A stretch of 64,000 nucleotides of DNA from Nesterenkonia xinjiangensis (lineage in GTDB: Bacteria > Actinomycetota > Actinomycetes > Actinomycetales > Micrococcaceae): positions 1,922,001 through 1,986,000 of the forward strand of contig NZ_JACCFY010000001.1 of NCBI RefSeq assembly GCF_013410745.1, given 5' to 3'. The notes beneath the pieces are model-generated. The model did no database searches, was not told the DNA's origin, and was given only the letters and a program-made list of their open reading frames with translations. The position numbers and the translations under genes are program-made. The stretch's first letter is position 1; each line of letters starts with the position of its first letter. Shown here piece after piece: positions 51,184 through 59,564 of this stretch.

Positions 51184-51522
51184 CCTGCAGGAATACCTAC
51201 CCGCTGGTCACGAGACGCCCATCACCCTCTTGTCGTGACCGGCTTCACAGCAGGCCGCGCGGTGTGTGAACACCGTGTGACGGCTGGCCAAACCGCATTG
51301 TTCTGGCTTGTGAGGCCCATCTGGGCGCTCTAGAGTGAGGTCAGGTTCGCGCCCCGCACCATGGTCGCGCCCCGCTCGGATGAGGGCCGCATCAGGATTT
51401 CATCCAGCGAGGTCGAGCGCAGGCACGGGGTGAAGGGCCTGTCGGAATCAGCACCGGGGGATGAGTTTCTTGTGCCGGATCCGGCATTTCACCTGCATCG
51501 TGATCGAAGAGGAAAACCACTC
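51184..51522. other. Regulatory spacer before the phosphonate-type importer
   Basis: This 339-bp spacer holds an 8-bp perfect inverted repeat (GGTCACGA, 51206-51213, with TCGTGACC, 51233-51240). It also holds a PHO-box-like direct repeat at 51261-51281 and a GAAGAGGAAAA ribosome site near 51507-51517. The in-frame extension of the importer gene into it (from 51361) is not convincing. No small gene is recognised. Confidence 0.4.
51261..51281 (-). promoter_or_regulatory. PHO-box-like direct repeat
   Basis: On the reverse strand the segment contains GTCACACGGTG followed by TTCACACACC, resembling the 11-bp GTTCAC-type direct repeats bound by PhoP in Streptomyces. Its place upstream of a phosphonate/phosphite importer fits phosphate control, but similarity to the consensus is only moderate. 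Confidence 0.3.
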
Positions 51523-52527
51523 ATGCGCATGAAGACCACATCCACTTTCGCGCTGGGCGGCGTGCTCACGCTCGTCCTGGCCGGCTGTGTCGCCGACTCC
51601 GATGACGACGGCGACGCCGGCGAGGCCGGTGGGGACTCCGAGGAAGCCCTCGTCCTCGGTCTCGTGCCCTCCCAGGACATGGACCAGCTCGTCGAGGATG
51701 CCGACGCACTGGCCGAGCAGCTCAGCGAGGAGCTGGACCGCGAGGTCGAGCCCTACATCACCGACAACTACGCCGGGCTGGTCACGGCCATGCAGACCGA
51801 GCAGGCAGACATCGGGATGTTCGGCCCCATCGCCCTGGTCCAGGCCATCGATCAGGCCGATGCCGAAGCCGTGCTGCAGGCGGTGCGCTATGGCTCCGAC
51901 ACCTACGTCACCCAGTGGTTCACCAACGACCCGGACACCTACTGCCTCGACGAGCCGGTCATGGCCGAGACGGGTCAGGGCTACGAGATGCTGTTCTGCA
52001 ACGGCACCGATACTGCCTCATCGGGCCCCGTCGGCGAAGAGGCCCTCGAGCTGATCGAAGAGGGCGAGACCATCTCCTTCGTGGATGAAGGATCCGCCTC
52101 CGGCTACTACTACCCGGCCACCCAGCTTGAGGTCCTCAACGGCTTCGACCCGTTCAGCGACATCGACGCGCAGTTCGCCGGCGGCCACCCGAACTCCGTG
52201 CTCAACGTCTACAACGGTGAGATCAGCGTGGGCGTCAGCTTCGACGACGCCCGCGAGTCCGTCGTCGAGGAGCAGGAGGACGTCGGAGACGAAGTGGTGG
52301 TCTTCGCCTGGAGCGAGGACATCCCCAATGACGGGATCGCGCTGGCCGCGCACCTCAGCGACGAGGAGAAGCAGGCGATCACCGACGGGTTCCTGGCGCT
52401 GACCGAGTCGGAGGAGGGTCAGGAGGTCCTCTTCGACGTCTATGAGATTGACGACCTCGTGGAGGCCAACGTCGATGCCCTCGACGCCGCCCGTGAGGTG
52501 GCCGCCAACTTCGGCGACGACGAGTAA
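51523..52527 (+). CDS. Phosphonate/phosphite-type ABC transporter binding lipoprotein (PhnD-like)
   Basis: A 334-residue PhnD/PtxB-family receptor with lipobox LVLAGC (Cys22) after an MRMK start and an acidic linker. Family segments visible are LVLGLVPSQDMDQLVEDADA, DNYAGLVTAMQTEQADIGMFGP and FVDEGSASGYYYPATQ, the last carrying the Ser-rich oxyanion site. It binds a phosphonate, phosphite or phosphate outside the membrane. Three transporter genes follow in an operon. Confidence 0.9.
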   Translation: MRMKTTSTFALGGVLTLVLAGCVADSDDDGDAGEAGGDSEEALVLGLVPSQDMDQLVEDADALAEQLSEELDREVEPYITDNYAGLVTAMQTEQADIGMFGPIALVQAIDQADAEAVLQAVRYGSDTYVTQWFTNDPDTYCLDEPVMAETGQGYEMLFCNGTDTASSGPVGEEALELIEEGETISFVDEGSASGYYYPATQLEVLNGFDPFSDIDAQFAGGHPNSVLNVYNGEISVGVSFDDARESVVEEQEDVGDEVVVFAWSEDIPNDGIALAAHLSDEEKQAITDGFLALTESEEGQEVLFDVYEIDDLVEANVDALDAAREVAANFGDDE

Positions 52528-52557
52528 GCCCATCCGACTCCTCCGTCCGGACATCCC

Positions 52558-53349
52558 ATGATCAGATTCGAGAACGTCGACGTCGTCTATCCCGGCGGCT
52601 TCCAAGGGCTGAAGAACGTGAGCCTCGCGGTGGAGAAGGGAGAGTTCGTCGTCATCGTCGGACTCTCCGGTGCTGGCAAGTCCACCCTCATCCGCACCAT
52701 CAACGGCCTGGTGCCCTACACCTCGGGCACCCTCACCGTGGGAGGCGACGTCGTCGACGCCGGCTCCCGGCGCGGGCTGCGGCGGCTGCGTTCCCGGGTG
52801 GGCATGATCTTCCAGTCCTTCAACCTCGTCACGCGCATCTCCGTGCTCTCCAATGTGCTGGTCGGACGGTCCTCGCAGACCTCCTCCTGGCGATCTCTGC
52901 TGGGCTGGTACAAACCGCAGGACAAGGAGATCGCCTTCCGGTCCCTGGAGCGGGTGGGCATCGTGGAGAAGGCCTACGTCCGGGCCTCGACGCTCTCGGG
53001 CGGACAGCAGCAGCGGGTGGCCATCGCTCGGGTGCTCGCCCAGGACCCCGAGGTGATCCTCGCTGACGAGCCGGTGGCCTCCCTGGACCCGCCCACCGCG
53101 CACAAGGTGCTGCAGGATCTGCGCCGGATCAACCGGGAGCTGGGCATCACCACGATCGTGAACCTGCACCATCTGGACATGGCCCGGCGCTATGCGGATC
53201 GGGTGATCGGCATGCGCGGCGGGGAGGTCGTCTTCGACGGCCCGGTGGAGGAGGCCACCGACGTCGCCATCGAGGCGGTGTACCAGCGCTCGCTCACCGC
53301 CGAGGACGTCGTCGTGGACGGTTCCCCGGTGGAGAGTGCAGGCCGTTGA
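52558..53349 (+). CDS. phnC: PhnC-like ABC transporter ATP-binding protein
   Basis: A 263-residue ATPase with Walker A (GLSGAGKST, residues 35-43), Q-loop IFQSFNLV, signature [15 protein letters not shown], Walker [14 protein letters not shown] and switch His in NLHHLD. It belongs to the phosphonate importer subfamily (PhnC/PtxA). The stop overlaps the TTG of the first permease gene by four bases. It energises uptake of the ligand bound by the upstream lipoprotein. Confidence 0.93.
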   Translation: MIRFENVDVVYPGGFQGLKNVSLAVEKGEFVVIVGLSGAGKSTLIRTINGLVPYTSGTLTVGGDVVDAGSRRGLRRLRSRVGMIFQSFNLVTRISVLSNVLVGRSSQTSSWRSLLGWYKPQDKEIAFRSLERVGIVEKAYVRASTLSGGQQQRVAIARVLAQDPEVILADEPVASLDPPTAHKVLQDLRRINRELGITTIVNLHHLDMARRYADRVIGMRGGEVVFDGPVEEATDVAIEAVYQRSLTAEDVVVDGSPVESAGR

Positions 53350-54371
53350 GCACCGTCACCGCCCCTTCCGCATCCCCGGGGCAGCCGAGTGCCGGTTCTG
53401 GCATCGGGCGGCCAGAGAAGCCGCGCCCTGGAGCTGCAGGCTACCTGGGGCTCGTCGCCGTCGCCGTGCTGCTGGTGCTGTTCTTCGGCTGGACCTCGAC
53501 CTCCACCCTGATGCTCGACCTCGGCTTCACCCGGCTGCCGCTGTACCCCGGCATCGGCGCGCTGGTGCTGGTGGGCGTGCTGGCCCTCGGCTGGCGCACG
53601 GGTGCCGGGGAACTTCCGATGCTGGGGGCGCTGGCCGTCATCGGCGTCACCTGGTGGGGCGGCTCCGGCATCGGCTTCACCTTGACCCCGCTGTGGGAGG
53701 ACCTGCGCCGTGCCGAGCCGGTGCTGCAAGGCTTCATGAGCCCCAACTGGGGGTTCATCTGGCGAGTCTCCGACGCCTGGCTGGTCACCCTCGCGATGGC
53801 GGTGGTGGCCACCACCGTGGGCTGCTGCATCGGCCTGTTCCTGGCGATGATGGCCTCGCCGGTCTCGAGTCCCAACCGAGGCGTCTCGCAGTTCGTGAAG
53901 GCGCTGAACTCGGTGATCCGATCCATCCCGGACATCGGCTACGGTCTGCTGTTCGTGGCGCTGCTCGGCGGCACCGCCGGGGGAGCGGGACCGATGGCCG
54001 GAGTGATGGCGCTGGTGATGTTCAACATCGGCATCATCGCGAAGCTGACCGGTGAGACCATCGACGCCGTGGACCGTGGCCCGCTCGAGGCAGCCGACGC
54101 GTCGGGAGCGAACCTCCTGCAGCGTGACCGGATCGCCGTGGTCCCGCAGATCCTGCCCGGCTATCTGTCCTACAGCCTCTATGTCTTCGAGCTGAACATC
54201 CGCGCCTCGGTGGTGCTGGGAATCGTCGGCGCCGGAGGCATCGGCTCCACGATCAGCGTGCAGCTCTCCCGGTTCGCCTACGAGAACATCTCCGCGATCA
54301 TGATCGCCCTGGTGGTCGTCGTGCTGGCCGTGGACTACCTCTCGCTGACCATCCGCCGGAGGCTGACATGA
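53346..54371 (+). CDS. phnE: PhnE-like ABC transporter permease 1
   Basis: A 341-residue permease with a hydrophobic N-terminal extension (about four extra helices) before the conserved core. The core contains RVSDAWLVTLAMAVVATTVG and the EAA-type coupling loop around GPLEAADASGANLLQRDRIA. The TTG start is inside the phnC stop; the stop overlaps the second permease gene by four bases. Two different PhnE proteins probably form a heterodimer. Confidence 0.9.
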   Translation: MSTVTAPSASPGQPSAGSGIGRPEKPRPGAAGYLGLVAVAVLLVLFFGWTSTSTLMLDLGFTRLPLYPGIGALVLVGVLALGWRTGAGELPMLGALAVIGVTWWGGSGIGFTLTPLWEDLRRAEPVLQGFMSPNWGFIWRVSDAWLVTLAMAVVATTVGCCIGLFLAMMASPVSSPNRGVSQFVKALNSVIRSIPDIGYGLLFVALLGGTAGGAGPMAGVMALVMFNIGIIAKLTGETIDAVDRGPLEAADASGANLLQRDRIAVVPQILPGYLSYSLYVFELNIRASVVLGIVGAGGIGSTISVQLSRFAYENISAIMIALVVVVLAVDYLSLTIRRRLT

Positions 54372-55324
54372 CAGAACCCATCGAACCCGGCGGGCAGTCG
54401 CGGCCAGTCGGCGGGCCGAAGGCTGGATCTGCCCCGCGCCACACCCCGGACCGCCTGGATCGCCGCCCGGTGAAGCCCTCCAAGCTGGGCTGGAACCTGG
54501 GGCTGCTGGCCTTCGGGATCCTCGTGATCGCCGCGGTCTCCGCCACCGGGGCGAACTTCTCCCGATTGGCCGAGTTCCCGGCGAACTTCATGACCTACTC
54601 CTCCCTGATGGTGCAGGGCGTGTTCCAACCGCTCACCCCGGAGGTGCAGGCAGCATGGGGCACCGCCTTCTCGGACATGCTGGAGTCGGTGCAGATCGCC
54701 TGGATCGGCACCGTGGTGGGTGCGCTGTTCTCCCTGCCCATGGGTTTCCTGGCCGCACGGAACATGACCCCGCTGCCCATCTATGTGGTGGTCCGTTTCA
54801 TCCTCTCGGTGATCCGCGCGGTGCCGGAGATCGTCTTCGCGATCGCGGTGATGCTGCCGATCTTCGGGCTGGGCCCGCTGGCGGGAGCTCTGGCGCTGGG
54901 AGTGAGCTCGATCGGGACGCTGTCCAAGCTCATCTCCGAGGCGATCGAGGGCGTGGATCCGGGCCCGCTGGAGTCCGCCCGGGCCTCGGGCGCCTCGAAG
55001 CTGCAGATGATCCGCTGGGCGGTGCTGCCGCAGGTGATGCCGGAGGTGATAGCCATCTGGCTGTACCGCTTCGAGGTCAACATCCGGGCCTCGGCCATCC
55101 TCGGGGTGCTGGGAGCAGGGGGCATCGGCTCGCTGCTGTCGGCGCTCTTCAACGTCCGTGCCTGGGACCGCATCGGGATCACCCTGGTGGTGATCATCGT
55201 GGTGACGATCATCATCGATCAGATCTCCGCCTGGATCCGGCATCGGGTCATCCACGGGGCGCCGAAGAAACAGTCCCGGGCGTCCGCGACACCGGTGACG
55301 CCGCGGTCCTCGGCTCCCGCGTAG
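54368..55324 (+). CDS. phnE: PhnE-like ABC transporter permease 2
   Basis: A 318-residue permease paralogous to the preceding one, with the same EAA loop (GPLESARASGASKLQMIRWA) and LYRFEVNIRASAILGVLGAG. An ATGA overlap with permease 1 indicates coupling. No C-P lyase, phosphonatase or phosphite dehydrogenase gene is in the window, so this locus covers transport only. Confidence 0.9.
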   Translation: MTEPIEPGGQSRPVGGPKAGSAPRHTPDRLDRRPVKPSKLGWNLGLLAFGILVIAAVSATGANFSRLAEFPANFMTYSSLMVQGVFQPLTPEVQAAWGTAFSDMLESVQIAWIGTVVGALFSLPMGFLAARNMTPLPIYVVVRFILSVIRAVPEIVFAIAVMLPIFGLGPLAGALALGVSSIGTLSKLISEAIEGVDPGPLESARASGASKLQMIRWAVLPQVMPEVIAIWLYRFEVNIRASAILGVLGAGGIGSLLSALFNVRAWDRIGITLVVIIVVTIIIDQISAWIRHRVIHGAPKKQSRASATPVTPRSSAPA

Positions 55325-55334
55325 GATGGCGGCC

Positions 55335-55760
55335 ATGAGCATCGTCGGACACAACCTGATGGAGCCGGAGCCCACGCTGCTGCCGGCTGAGCCCGAGGTC
55401 ACCGAGTCCCTGGCGGACGGCAGCGAGCCGGTGGATCTGGCCGCCCAGCACCCGACGTCGTCGCTGGTGTGGGCGCTGCTGGCCGAGGACGCGCTGTCCC
55501 AGGGGTACACCGTGGAGGGGTACGCCTACGCCCGGGTGGGGTACCACCGGGGGCTGGATGCGCTGCGCGGCTCCGGCTGGCGCGGAGCCGGGCCGGTGCC
55601 GTGGTCCCATGAGCCCAACCGCGGGTTCCTCCGGGCACTCGCCGCGCTGGGCCAGGCCGCGGCCGCCATCGGGGAGACCGAGGAGGTCCACCGGATCTCG
55701 ACGTTCCTGAACGACTGCGACCCCACTGCGCGGGAGCAGATCGCCGCCTTGCAGAGCTGA
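55335..55760 (+). CDS. DUF3151 family protein
   Basis: A 141-residue actinobacterial protein of unknown function with the conserved opening NLMEPEPTLLPAEPEV and the core HPTSSLVWALLAEDALSQG, then EGYAYARVGYHRGLDALRGSGWRGAGPVPWSHEPNRGFLRA. DUF3151 genes are commonly found next to fba or purA in actinobacteria. A TAGGAT hexamer seven bases before the ATG at 55335 and no Shine-Dalgarno point to a leaderless mRNA. It is followed by a strong terminator. Confidence 0.88.
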   Translation: MSIVGHNLMEPEPTLLPAEPEVTESLADGSEPVDLAAQHPTSSLVWALLAEDALSQGYTVEGYAYARVGYHRGLDALRGSGWRGAGPVPWSHEPNRGFLRALAALGQAAAAIGETEEVHRISTFLNDCDPTAREQIAALQS

Positions 55761-55776
55761 GGCGCCGGACGCGAAA

Positions 55777-55811
55777 GGGAGGGTGGGCTTCGTGCTCACC
55801 CTCCCCTTTTT
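55777..55811 (+). terminator. Rho-independent terminator after the DUF3151 gene
   Basis: A 12-bp stem (GGGAGGGTGGGC with GCTCACCCTCCC, one G-T pair), a TTCGT loop and a C-T5 tail form a classical intrinsic terminator, rare in being so complete in this GC-rich sequence. Confidence 0.9.
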
Positions 55812-55814
55812 CGC

Positions 55815-55882
55815 CGAGTGGGGGATTCGCTGACACCTATCCCGCGAATTCTTGCTGTAAGTGGTGGTGAATCCCCCACTCG
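55815..55882. repeat. Long intergenic palindrome, copy 3
   Basis: The outer arms 55815-55828 and 55869-55882 (CGAGTGGGGGATTC) are perfect inverted copies, with partial pairing inside. The core matches the elements at 17743 and 41235. It directly follows the terminator of the DUF3151 gene, so here a terminator function would be redundant. Confidence 0.75.
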
Positions 55883-55943
55883 ACGAGGTGGGGCAGGTCT
55901 CCGGAGAGCGCAGGGGTCTTCCCAGCGCACCCTCCTCCCATTA

Positions 55944-55997
55944 GGGTGTGACTCGGATCACTCGTTACTCGCAAGTCACACCCGTGAGTAACCAGTG
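55944..55997. promoter_or_regulatory. Nested palindromes upstream of the lipase gene
   Basis: GGGTGTGACT (55944-55953) and AGTCACACCC (55974-55983) are perfect inverted repeats. Interleaved with them, GTTACTC (55964-55970) pairs with GAGTAAC (55985-55991), extending with gaps to GATC...GATC ends. This complex operator lies 35-90 bases before the lipase ATG and could be a switchable structure or a two-site repressor target. Confidence 0.5.
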
Positions 55998-56032
55998 GAT
56001 CGCCCCAGATCACCCACTGACGGAGAGGCCCG

Positions 56033-57583
56033 ATGACGCAGCCCGAGACGCCCCGCAGCCCCCACCACCACCTCAGCGACAGCCGCAGCCCGGCCCCCGT
56101 GGAACCGCTGGCCTCAGGGTTCCCGAGGCGTCGGCGTGAGAGGCGCTCTCGCCGTCTGGTCCTGGGAGCAGGTGCCGCCGTCTCCGCGGCGGCACTGGTG
56201 CTCTCGACCGTGCCCGCCGCCTCGGCCGCCCCGGAGGAATCCCAGGAGCCTGCGGTCGAGGAGGAGCTGGGAGGGCTGGAGCAGCTCCTGCGGGAGCGCG
56301 AGTCCGACGCGGCCGCCCCGGAGGACCTTCACGCGGAGGAGGTCCCGGATGACGTCTCCGTGGAGGAGGCGGAGCAGGCCTTGGAGGCCTCCGACGAGCT
56401 CACCACCGAGGATCTGCGCTATGCAGCGGCGGCCGAGGATCTGGCCGACTCCACGGATTCGGACTTCTACACCACTCCGGCCACTCTTCCCGCCGAGGAC
56501 GGCGCCCTGATCCGTCAGGAGGAGAGCACCTTCTACCTGGACCCGGTCGGACTGATCGAGCACGACGCGGAGGTCACCCGAATCATGTACCGCACCACCG
56601 ATTCCAACGGGGCAGCCCGGGCCGCCGTCGCCACAGTGCTGGAGCCTGCCCGCAGCGGTCAGGACACGCAGCGGCCGCTGGTGATCCATGCGCCTGGCAC
56701 CCAAGGTCTGGGGGATCAGTGTGCGCCGAGCCGGCAGCTGGCCGCCGGCACCGAATATGAGGGAGTGGGCATCGCTGCGGCGTTGGAGGCGGGCTACGCC
56801 GTCGTTGTGCCGGACTACATCGGCCTGGGCACCGAAGGGGCCCATACCTATATGAACCGGGTGGACCAGGCCCACGCAGTGCTCGACGCCGCCCGGGCGG
56901 CCCAGCAGGCCGAGGGGGTGGATCTGGGCGAGGAGAATCCGGTCCACATCCGGGGCTACTCGCAGGGCGGGGGCGCCTCCGCCGCAGCGCTGGAGATCGC
57001 CCATGAGCACGCTCCGGAGCTGAACCTGATCTCGGGTGCGGCCGGGGCTGTCCCCGCCGACCTGTTCGAAGTGGCGGACATGATCGACAGCAGCCTGTAC
57101 AACGCCTTCCTGCTCTTCGCGCTGGGCGGGCTGGTGGAGTCTGAGGGTCTGGACCCGGCGGAGTTCCTCAACGAGGAGGGGCTGGCTCGCCTGGAGCAGG
57201 CCTCAGGTCAGTGCACGGTCTCTGCGCTGATCAGCCACCTGTTCGTGGACACCTCCACACTGACGGTGGACGGGCGGGGCTTCACCGAGCTGATCCAGGA
57301 TGAGCCGTTCTTCTCCGCCCTCGTGGAGCAGCGCATCGGTGAGGGCCGCGCCCCGCAGGTGCCGGTGCAGGTCAACCACAGCCTGCTCGATGACGTGATC
57401 CCCTACCGCACTGGCCGCAGTCTGGCCCAGCGGTGGTGCGGCGAGGGTGCTCGGGTGGCCTTCGAGTCGAACGTCGCCCCGACCCATGTGGGTGGCTTCG
57501 TGGCCGGGATGCCGGGGGTGGCGCTGTTCACCACGCTGAGCCTGAACGGGTGGAACACCGCCAACAGCTGCTGGCGCCTCTGA
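56033..57583 (+). CDS. Secreted lipase/esterase (LIP family)
   Basis: A 516-residue alpha/beta-hydrolase of the secretory lipase family. A long cationic N-region (FPRRRRERRSRR) and hydrophobic core end at SAAPEE, a probable signal cleavage. An acidic ~80-residue prodomain-like segment follows. The catalytic triad is suggested by Ser in GYSQGGG (~311), Asp in SLLDDVIPY (~451) and His in APTHVGGF (~484). It should hydrolyse lipids or esters outside the cell. GGAGAGG precedes the ATG. Upstream nested palindromes suggest tight regulation. Confidence 0.9.
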   Translation: MTQPETPRSPHHHLSDSRSPAPVEPLASGFPRRRRERRSRRLVLGAGAAVSAAALVLSTVPAASAAPEESQEPAVEEELGGLEQLLRERESDAAAPEDLHAEEVPDDVSVEEAEQALEASDELTTEDLRYAAAAEDLADSTDSDFYTTPATLPAEDGALIRQEESTFYLDPVGLIEHDAEVTRIMYRTTDSNGAARAAVATVLEPARSGQDTQRPLVIHAPGTQGLGDQCAPSRQLAAGTEYEGVGIAAALEAGYAVVVPDYIGLGTEGAHTYMNRVDQAHAVLDAARAAQQAEGVDLGEENPVHIRGYSQGGGASAAALEIAHEHAPELNLISGAAGAVPADLFEVADMIDSSLYNAFLLFALGGLVESEGLDPAEFLNEEGLARLEQASGQCTVSALISHLFVDTSTLTVDGRGFTELIQDEPFFSALVEQRIGEGRAPQVPVQVNHSLLDDVIPYRTGRSLAQRWCGEGARVAFESNVAPTHVGGFVAGMPGVALFTTLSLNGWNTANSCWRL

Positions 57584-57599
57584 GGGGAGTCCTCCGGCT

Positions 57600-57637
57600 G
57601 TGCGGGCCCCGCCCTCTACAATGAGCGGGGCCCGCAC
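57600..57637. promoter_or_regulatory. Palindrome enclosing a -10 element before tk
   Basis: GTGCGGGCCCCGC (57600-57612) and GCGGGGCCCGCAC (57625-57637) are perfect 13-bp inverted repeats. The 12-base loop contains TACAAT (57617-57622), a good -10 hexamer. As RNA it could end the lipase transcript; as DNA it frames the thymidine kinase promoter. Confidence 0.6.
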
Positions 57638-57658
57638 GCGCGTGGAGAGAGGACCAGG

Positions 57659-58312
57659 GTGGCCAAGCTCTATTTCCGTTACGGAGCGATGAACTCCGGC
57701 AAGTCCACCGGTCTGCTCCAGGCGGCGTACAACTATGAGGAGCGCGGTCAGCGTGTGCTGCTGGCCAAACCGAAGCTGGACACCAAGGGTGCGGATGAGA
57801 TCGTCTCCCGGCTCGGGGTGACCCGTGAGGTGGACTTCCTCGTCCCCGCTGAAGCGAACCTGCGCCAGCTGTTCGGCCAGCATGCCGAAGGCGGCGTCCC
57901 GGGCACCCTGCTGGACGGCGTCGACGCCGCTGACACCCGTGCTCTGCGCCATGGGGTGAAGCCGGTGGCCTGCCTTCTGGTGGACGAGGCGCAGTTCTTC
58001 ACCGAGGAGCAGATCGATGACCTGCTGCGCATCGCCGTGCTGGACGGCGTCCCGGTGCTCGCCTATGGGATCCGCACCGATTTCCGCACCCGGTCCTTCC
58101 CCGGCTCAGCCCGACTGATGGACATCGCCCACTCGCTGGAGGAGCTGAAGACCATCTGCCGCTGCGGCGCCAAAGCGGTGTTCAACACCCGTCGCTCCGG
58201 GGACCGGGTCATCTTCGACGGCGACCAGGTCGCCATCGATGGGACGGACGTCTGGTACGAGTCGCTGTGTGCAGCCTGCTACCTGGAGGCTTCCGGCGGT
58301 CGGCTCGGCTGA
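57659..58312 (+). CDS. tdk: Thymidine kinase (type II)
   Basis: A 217-residue cytosolic kinase that phosphorylates thymidine to dTMP in pyrimidine salvage. It has the P-loop GAMNSGKST (residues 9-17), the Walker-B-like LLVDEAQFF, and the zinc-binding cysteines in ICRCGAKAVFN and LCAACYLEA; the lasso loop is DGDQVAIDGTDVWYES. A GTG start follows GGACCAGG. Length is normal. The promoter is likely the TACAAT inside the upstream palindrome. Confidence 0.95.
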   Translation: MAKLYFRYGAMNSGKSTGLLQAAYNYEERGQRVLLAKPKLDTKGADEIVSRLGVTREVDFLVPAEANLRQLFGQHAEGGVPGTLLDGVDAADTRALRHGVKPVACLLVDEAQFFTEEQIDDLLRIAVLDGVPVLAYGIRTDFRTRSFPGSARLMDIAHSLEELKTICRCGAKAVFNTRRSGDRVIFDGDQVAIDGTDVWYESLCAACYLEASGGRLG

Positions 58313-58416
58313 GTGCCCGACGACGGCCGTCCAGCGAAGCGCCGCACCCTGCCCCCTGTGTAGTCTCAGGATCCGACGGCGGCCCGTATCGGGCGCCCGG
58401 TGCCTGAGGAGTCTCC

Positions 58417-58884
58417 ATGGACGAGAAGCTCGAGCTGTGCCGACAGATCGATGCCCCTGGGGGTGAGGTCTGGAGTGTCCTCACCGATCTCGACGGTGCT
58501 GCCCAGGTGCTCAGCGGTGTGACGCGGATCGAGCGTCTGGCGGGCACGGGAGCCGAGGTCGGCGCCCGCTGGCGGGAGACACGCCGGATGATGGGCACCC
58601 AGGCCAGTGAGGAGATGGAGATCGTCGCCAGTGAGCCTGAGCGCCGTCTTCAGGTCGCCGCGGCCAGCCACGGCATGAGCTACGAGACTGCGTTCATCCT
58701 GGCGCCCCGTGGCCGCGGGACCCTGCTGTGCATGTCCTTCCACGGGGCCTCCGTGGGCTCGGGGCGAATGCAGCGGGCGGCGGCTGCGCTCACCGCGCCG
58801 CTGGGGCGCCTGGTGACGCGGTCCGCGATGCGCCGTGATCTCCGGGACATCGCCACGGCGGCAGAGGCCCATGCCGCAGCCTGA
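58417..58884 (+). CDS. SRPBCC (polyketide cyclase/dehydrase-like) protein
   Basis: A 155-residue START-fold protein (LCRQIDAPGGEVWSVLTDLD, GVTRIERLAGTGAEVGARWRE, SYETAFILAPRGRGTLLCM). It probably binds a lipophilic ligand. TGAGGAG precedes the ATG, and a TAGTCT hexamer stands at about 58367. It is the third SRPBCC protein in the window but is not paired with an ArsR gene. Confidence 0.85.
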   Translation: MDEKLELCRQIDAPGGEVWSVLTDLDGAAQVLSGVTRIERLAGTGAEVGARWRETRRMMGTQASEEMEIVASEPERRLQVAAASHGMSYETAFILAPRGRGTLLCMSFHGASVGSGRMQRAAAALTAPLGRLVTRSAMRRDLRDIATAAEAHAAA

Positions 58885-58993
58885 GTGCGGACCGCGCATC
58901 GTGGGAGGGGCTGCGCCGCTCCTCTGAGGACAGACCCTGTGACGAACTGGTCCTGCTATGGACCGATCGCGCGGGCCCTGCCAGGCTGGCCCC

Positions 58994-59548
58994 ATGGACA
59001 TCTCACAGTACTGGGACGGCTGGGAGCCGATCATCCACACCCTGGTGACCGTCGTGGCCGGCTACGTGGCGCTGCTGGTGATGCTGCGCATCTCAGGGCC
59101 GCGCACGATGGCATCGATGACGCCGCTGGACTTCATCGTGGCGGTGACCATCGGCTCCGCCTTCGGGCGCACGCTGACCGCGGTGGAGGTGCCGCTGGCT
59201 CAGACCGTGCTGACCTTGGCTCTGCTGATCCTGCTGCAGTGGGTGCTGGCCTGGTTGCGCGGTCGCTCGCCGAGGTTCCGTGGGCTGCTGGATGCGCCGC
59301 CGGTGCTCGTCTACTACCAAGGTTCCTTCCAGCGTCGGACGATGCGCCGTCATCAGCTGGTGGAGGAGGACGTCCATACCGCGGTGCGCAAGTCCGGCGG
59401 CGGGTCCCTGGAGGGGGTGTCCGCGGTGGTCCTTCAGCAGGATGGCGACCTCGGGGTGATCGCTGAGGGGCAGATGGGGGATGGGTCGAGTCTGCTGCCC
59501 TTCGCCCAGGGCGACGACGGCGAGGGTCCAACCGAGGACCGCCGCTGA
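58994..59548 (+). CDS. DUF421/YetF-like membrane protein
   Basis: A 184-residue protein with two to three N-terminal helices (PIIHTLVTVVAGYVALLVML and a second pair) and a soluble DUF421 domain containing MTPLDFIVAVTIGSAFGRTL, ALLDAPPVLVYYQG-type strands and HTAVRKSGGGSLEGVSAVVL. Family members are uncharacterised, with links to spore or cell-envelope functions in Bacillus. The ATG at 58994 is preferred over 58958. No regulator is adjacent. Confidence 0.87.
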   Translation: MDISQYWDGWEPIIHTLVTVVAGYVALLVMLRISGPRTMASMTPLDFIVAVTIGSAFGRTLTAVEVPLAQTVLTLALLILLQWVLAWLRGRSPRFRGLLDAPPVLVYYQGSFQRRTMRRHQLVEEDVHTAVRKSGGGSLEGVSAVVLQQDGDLGVIAEGQMGDGSSLLPFAQGDDGEGPTEDRR

Positions 59549-59564
59549 CCTCACATCGGGGAAA

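Noticed and set aside
55326-55334. Alternative ATG three codons upstream for the DUF3151 gene
   Set aside because: It overlaps the TAGGAT -10 hexamer; the ATG at 55335 fits leaderless initiation better.
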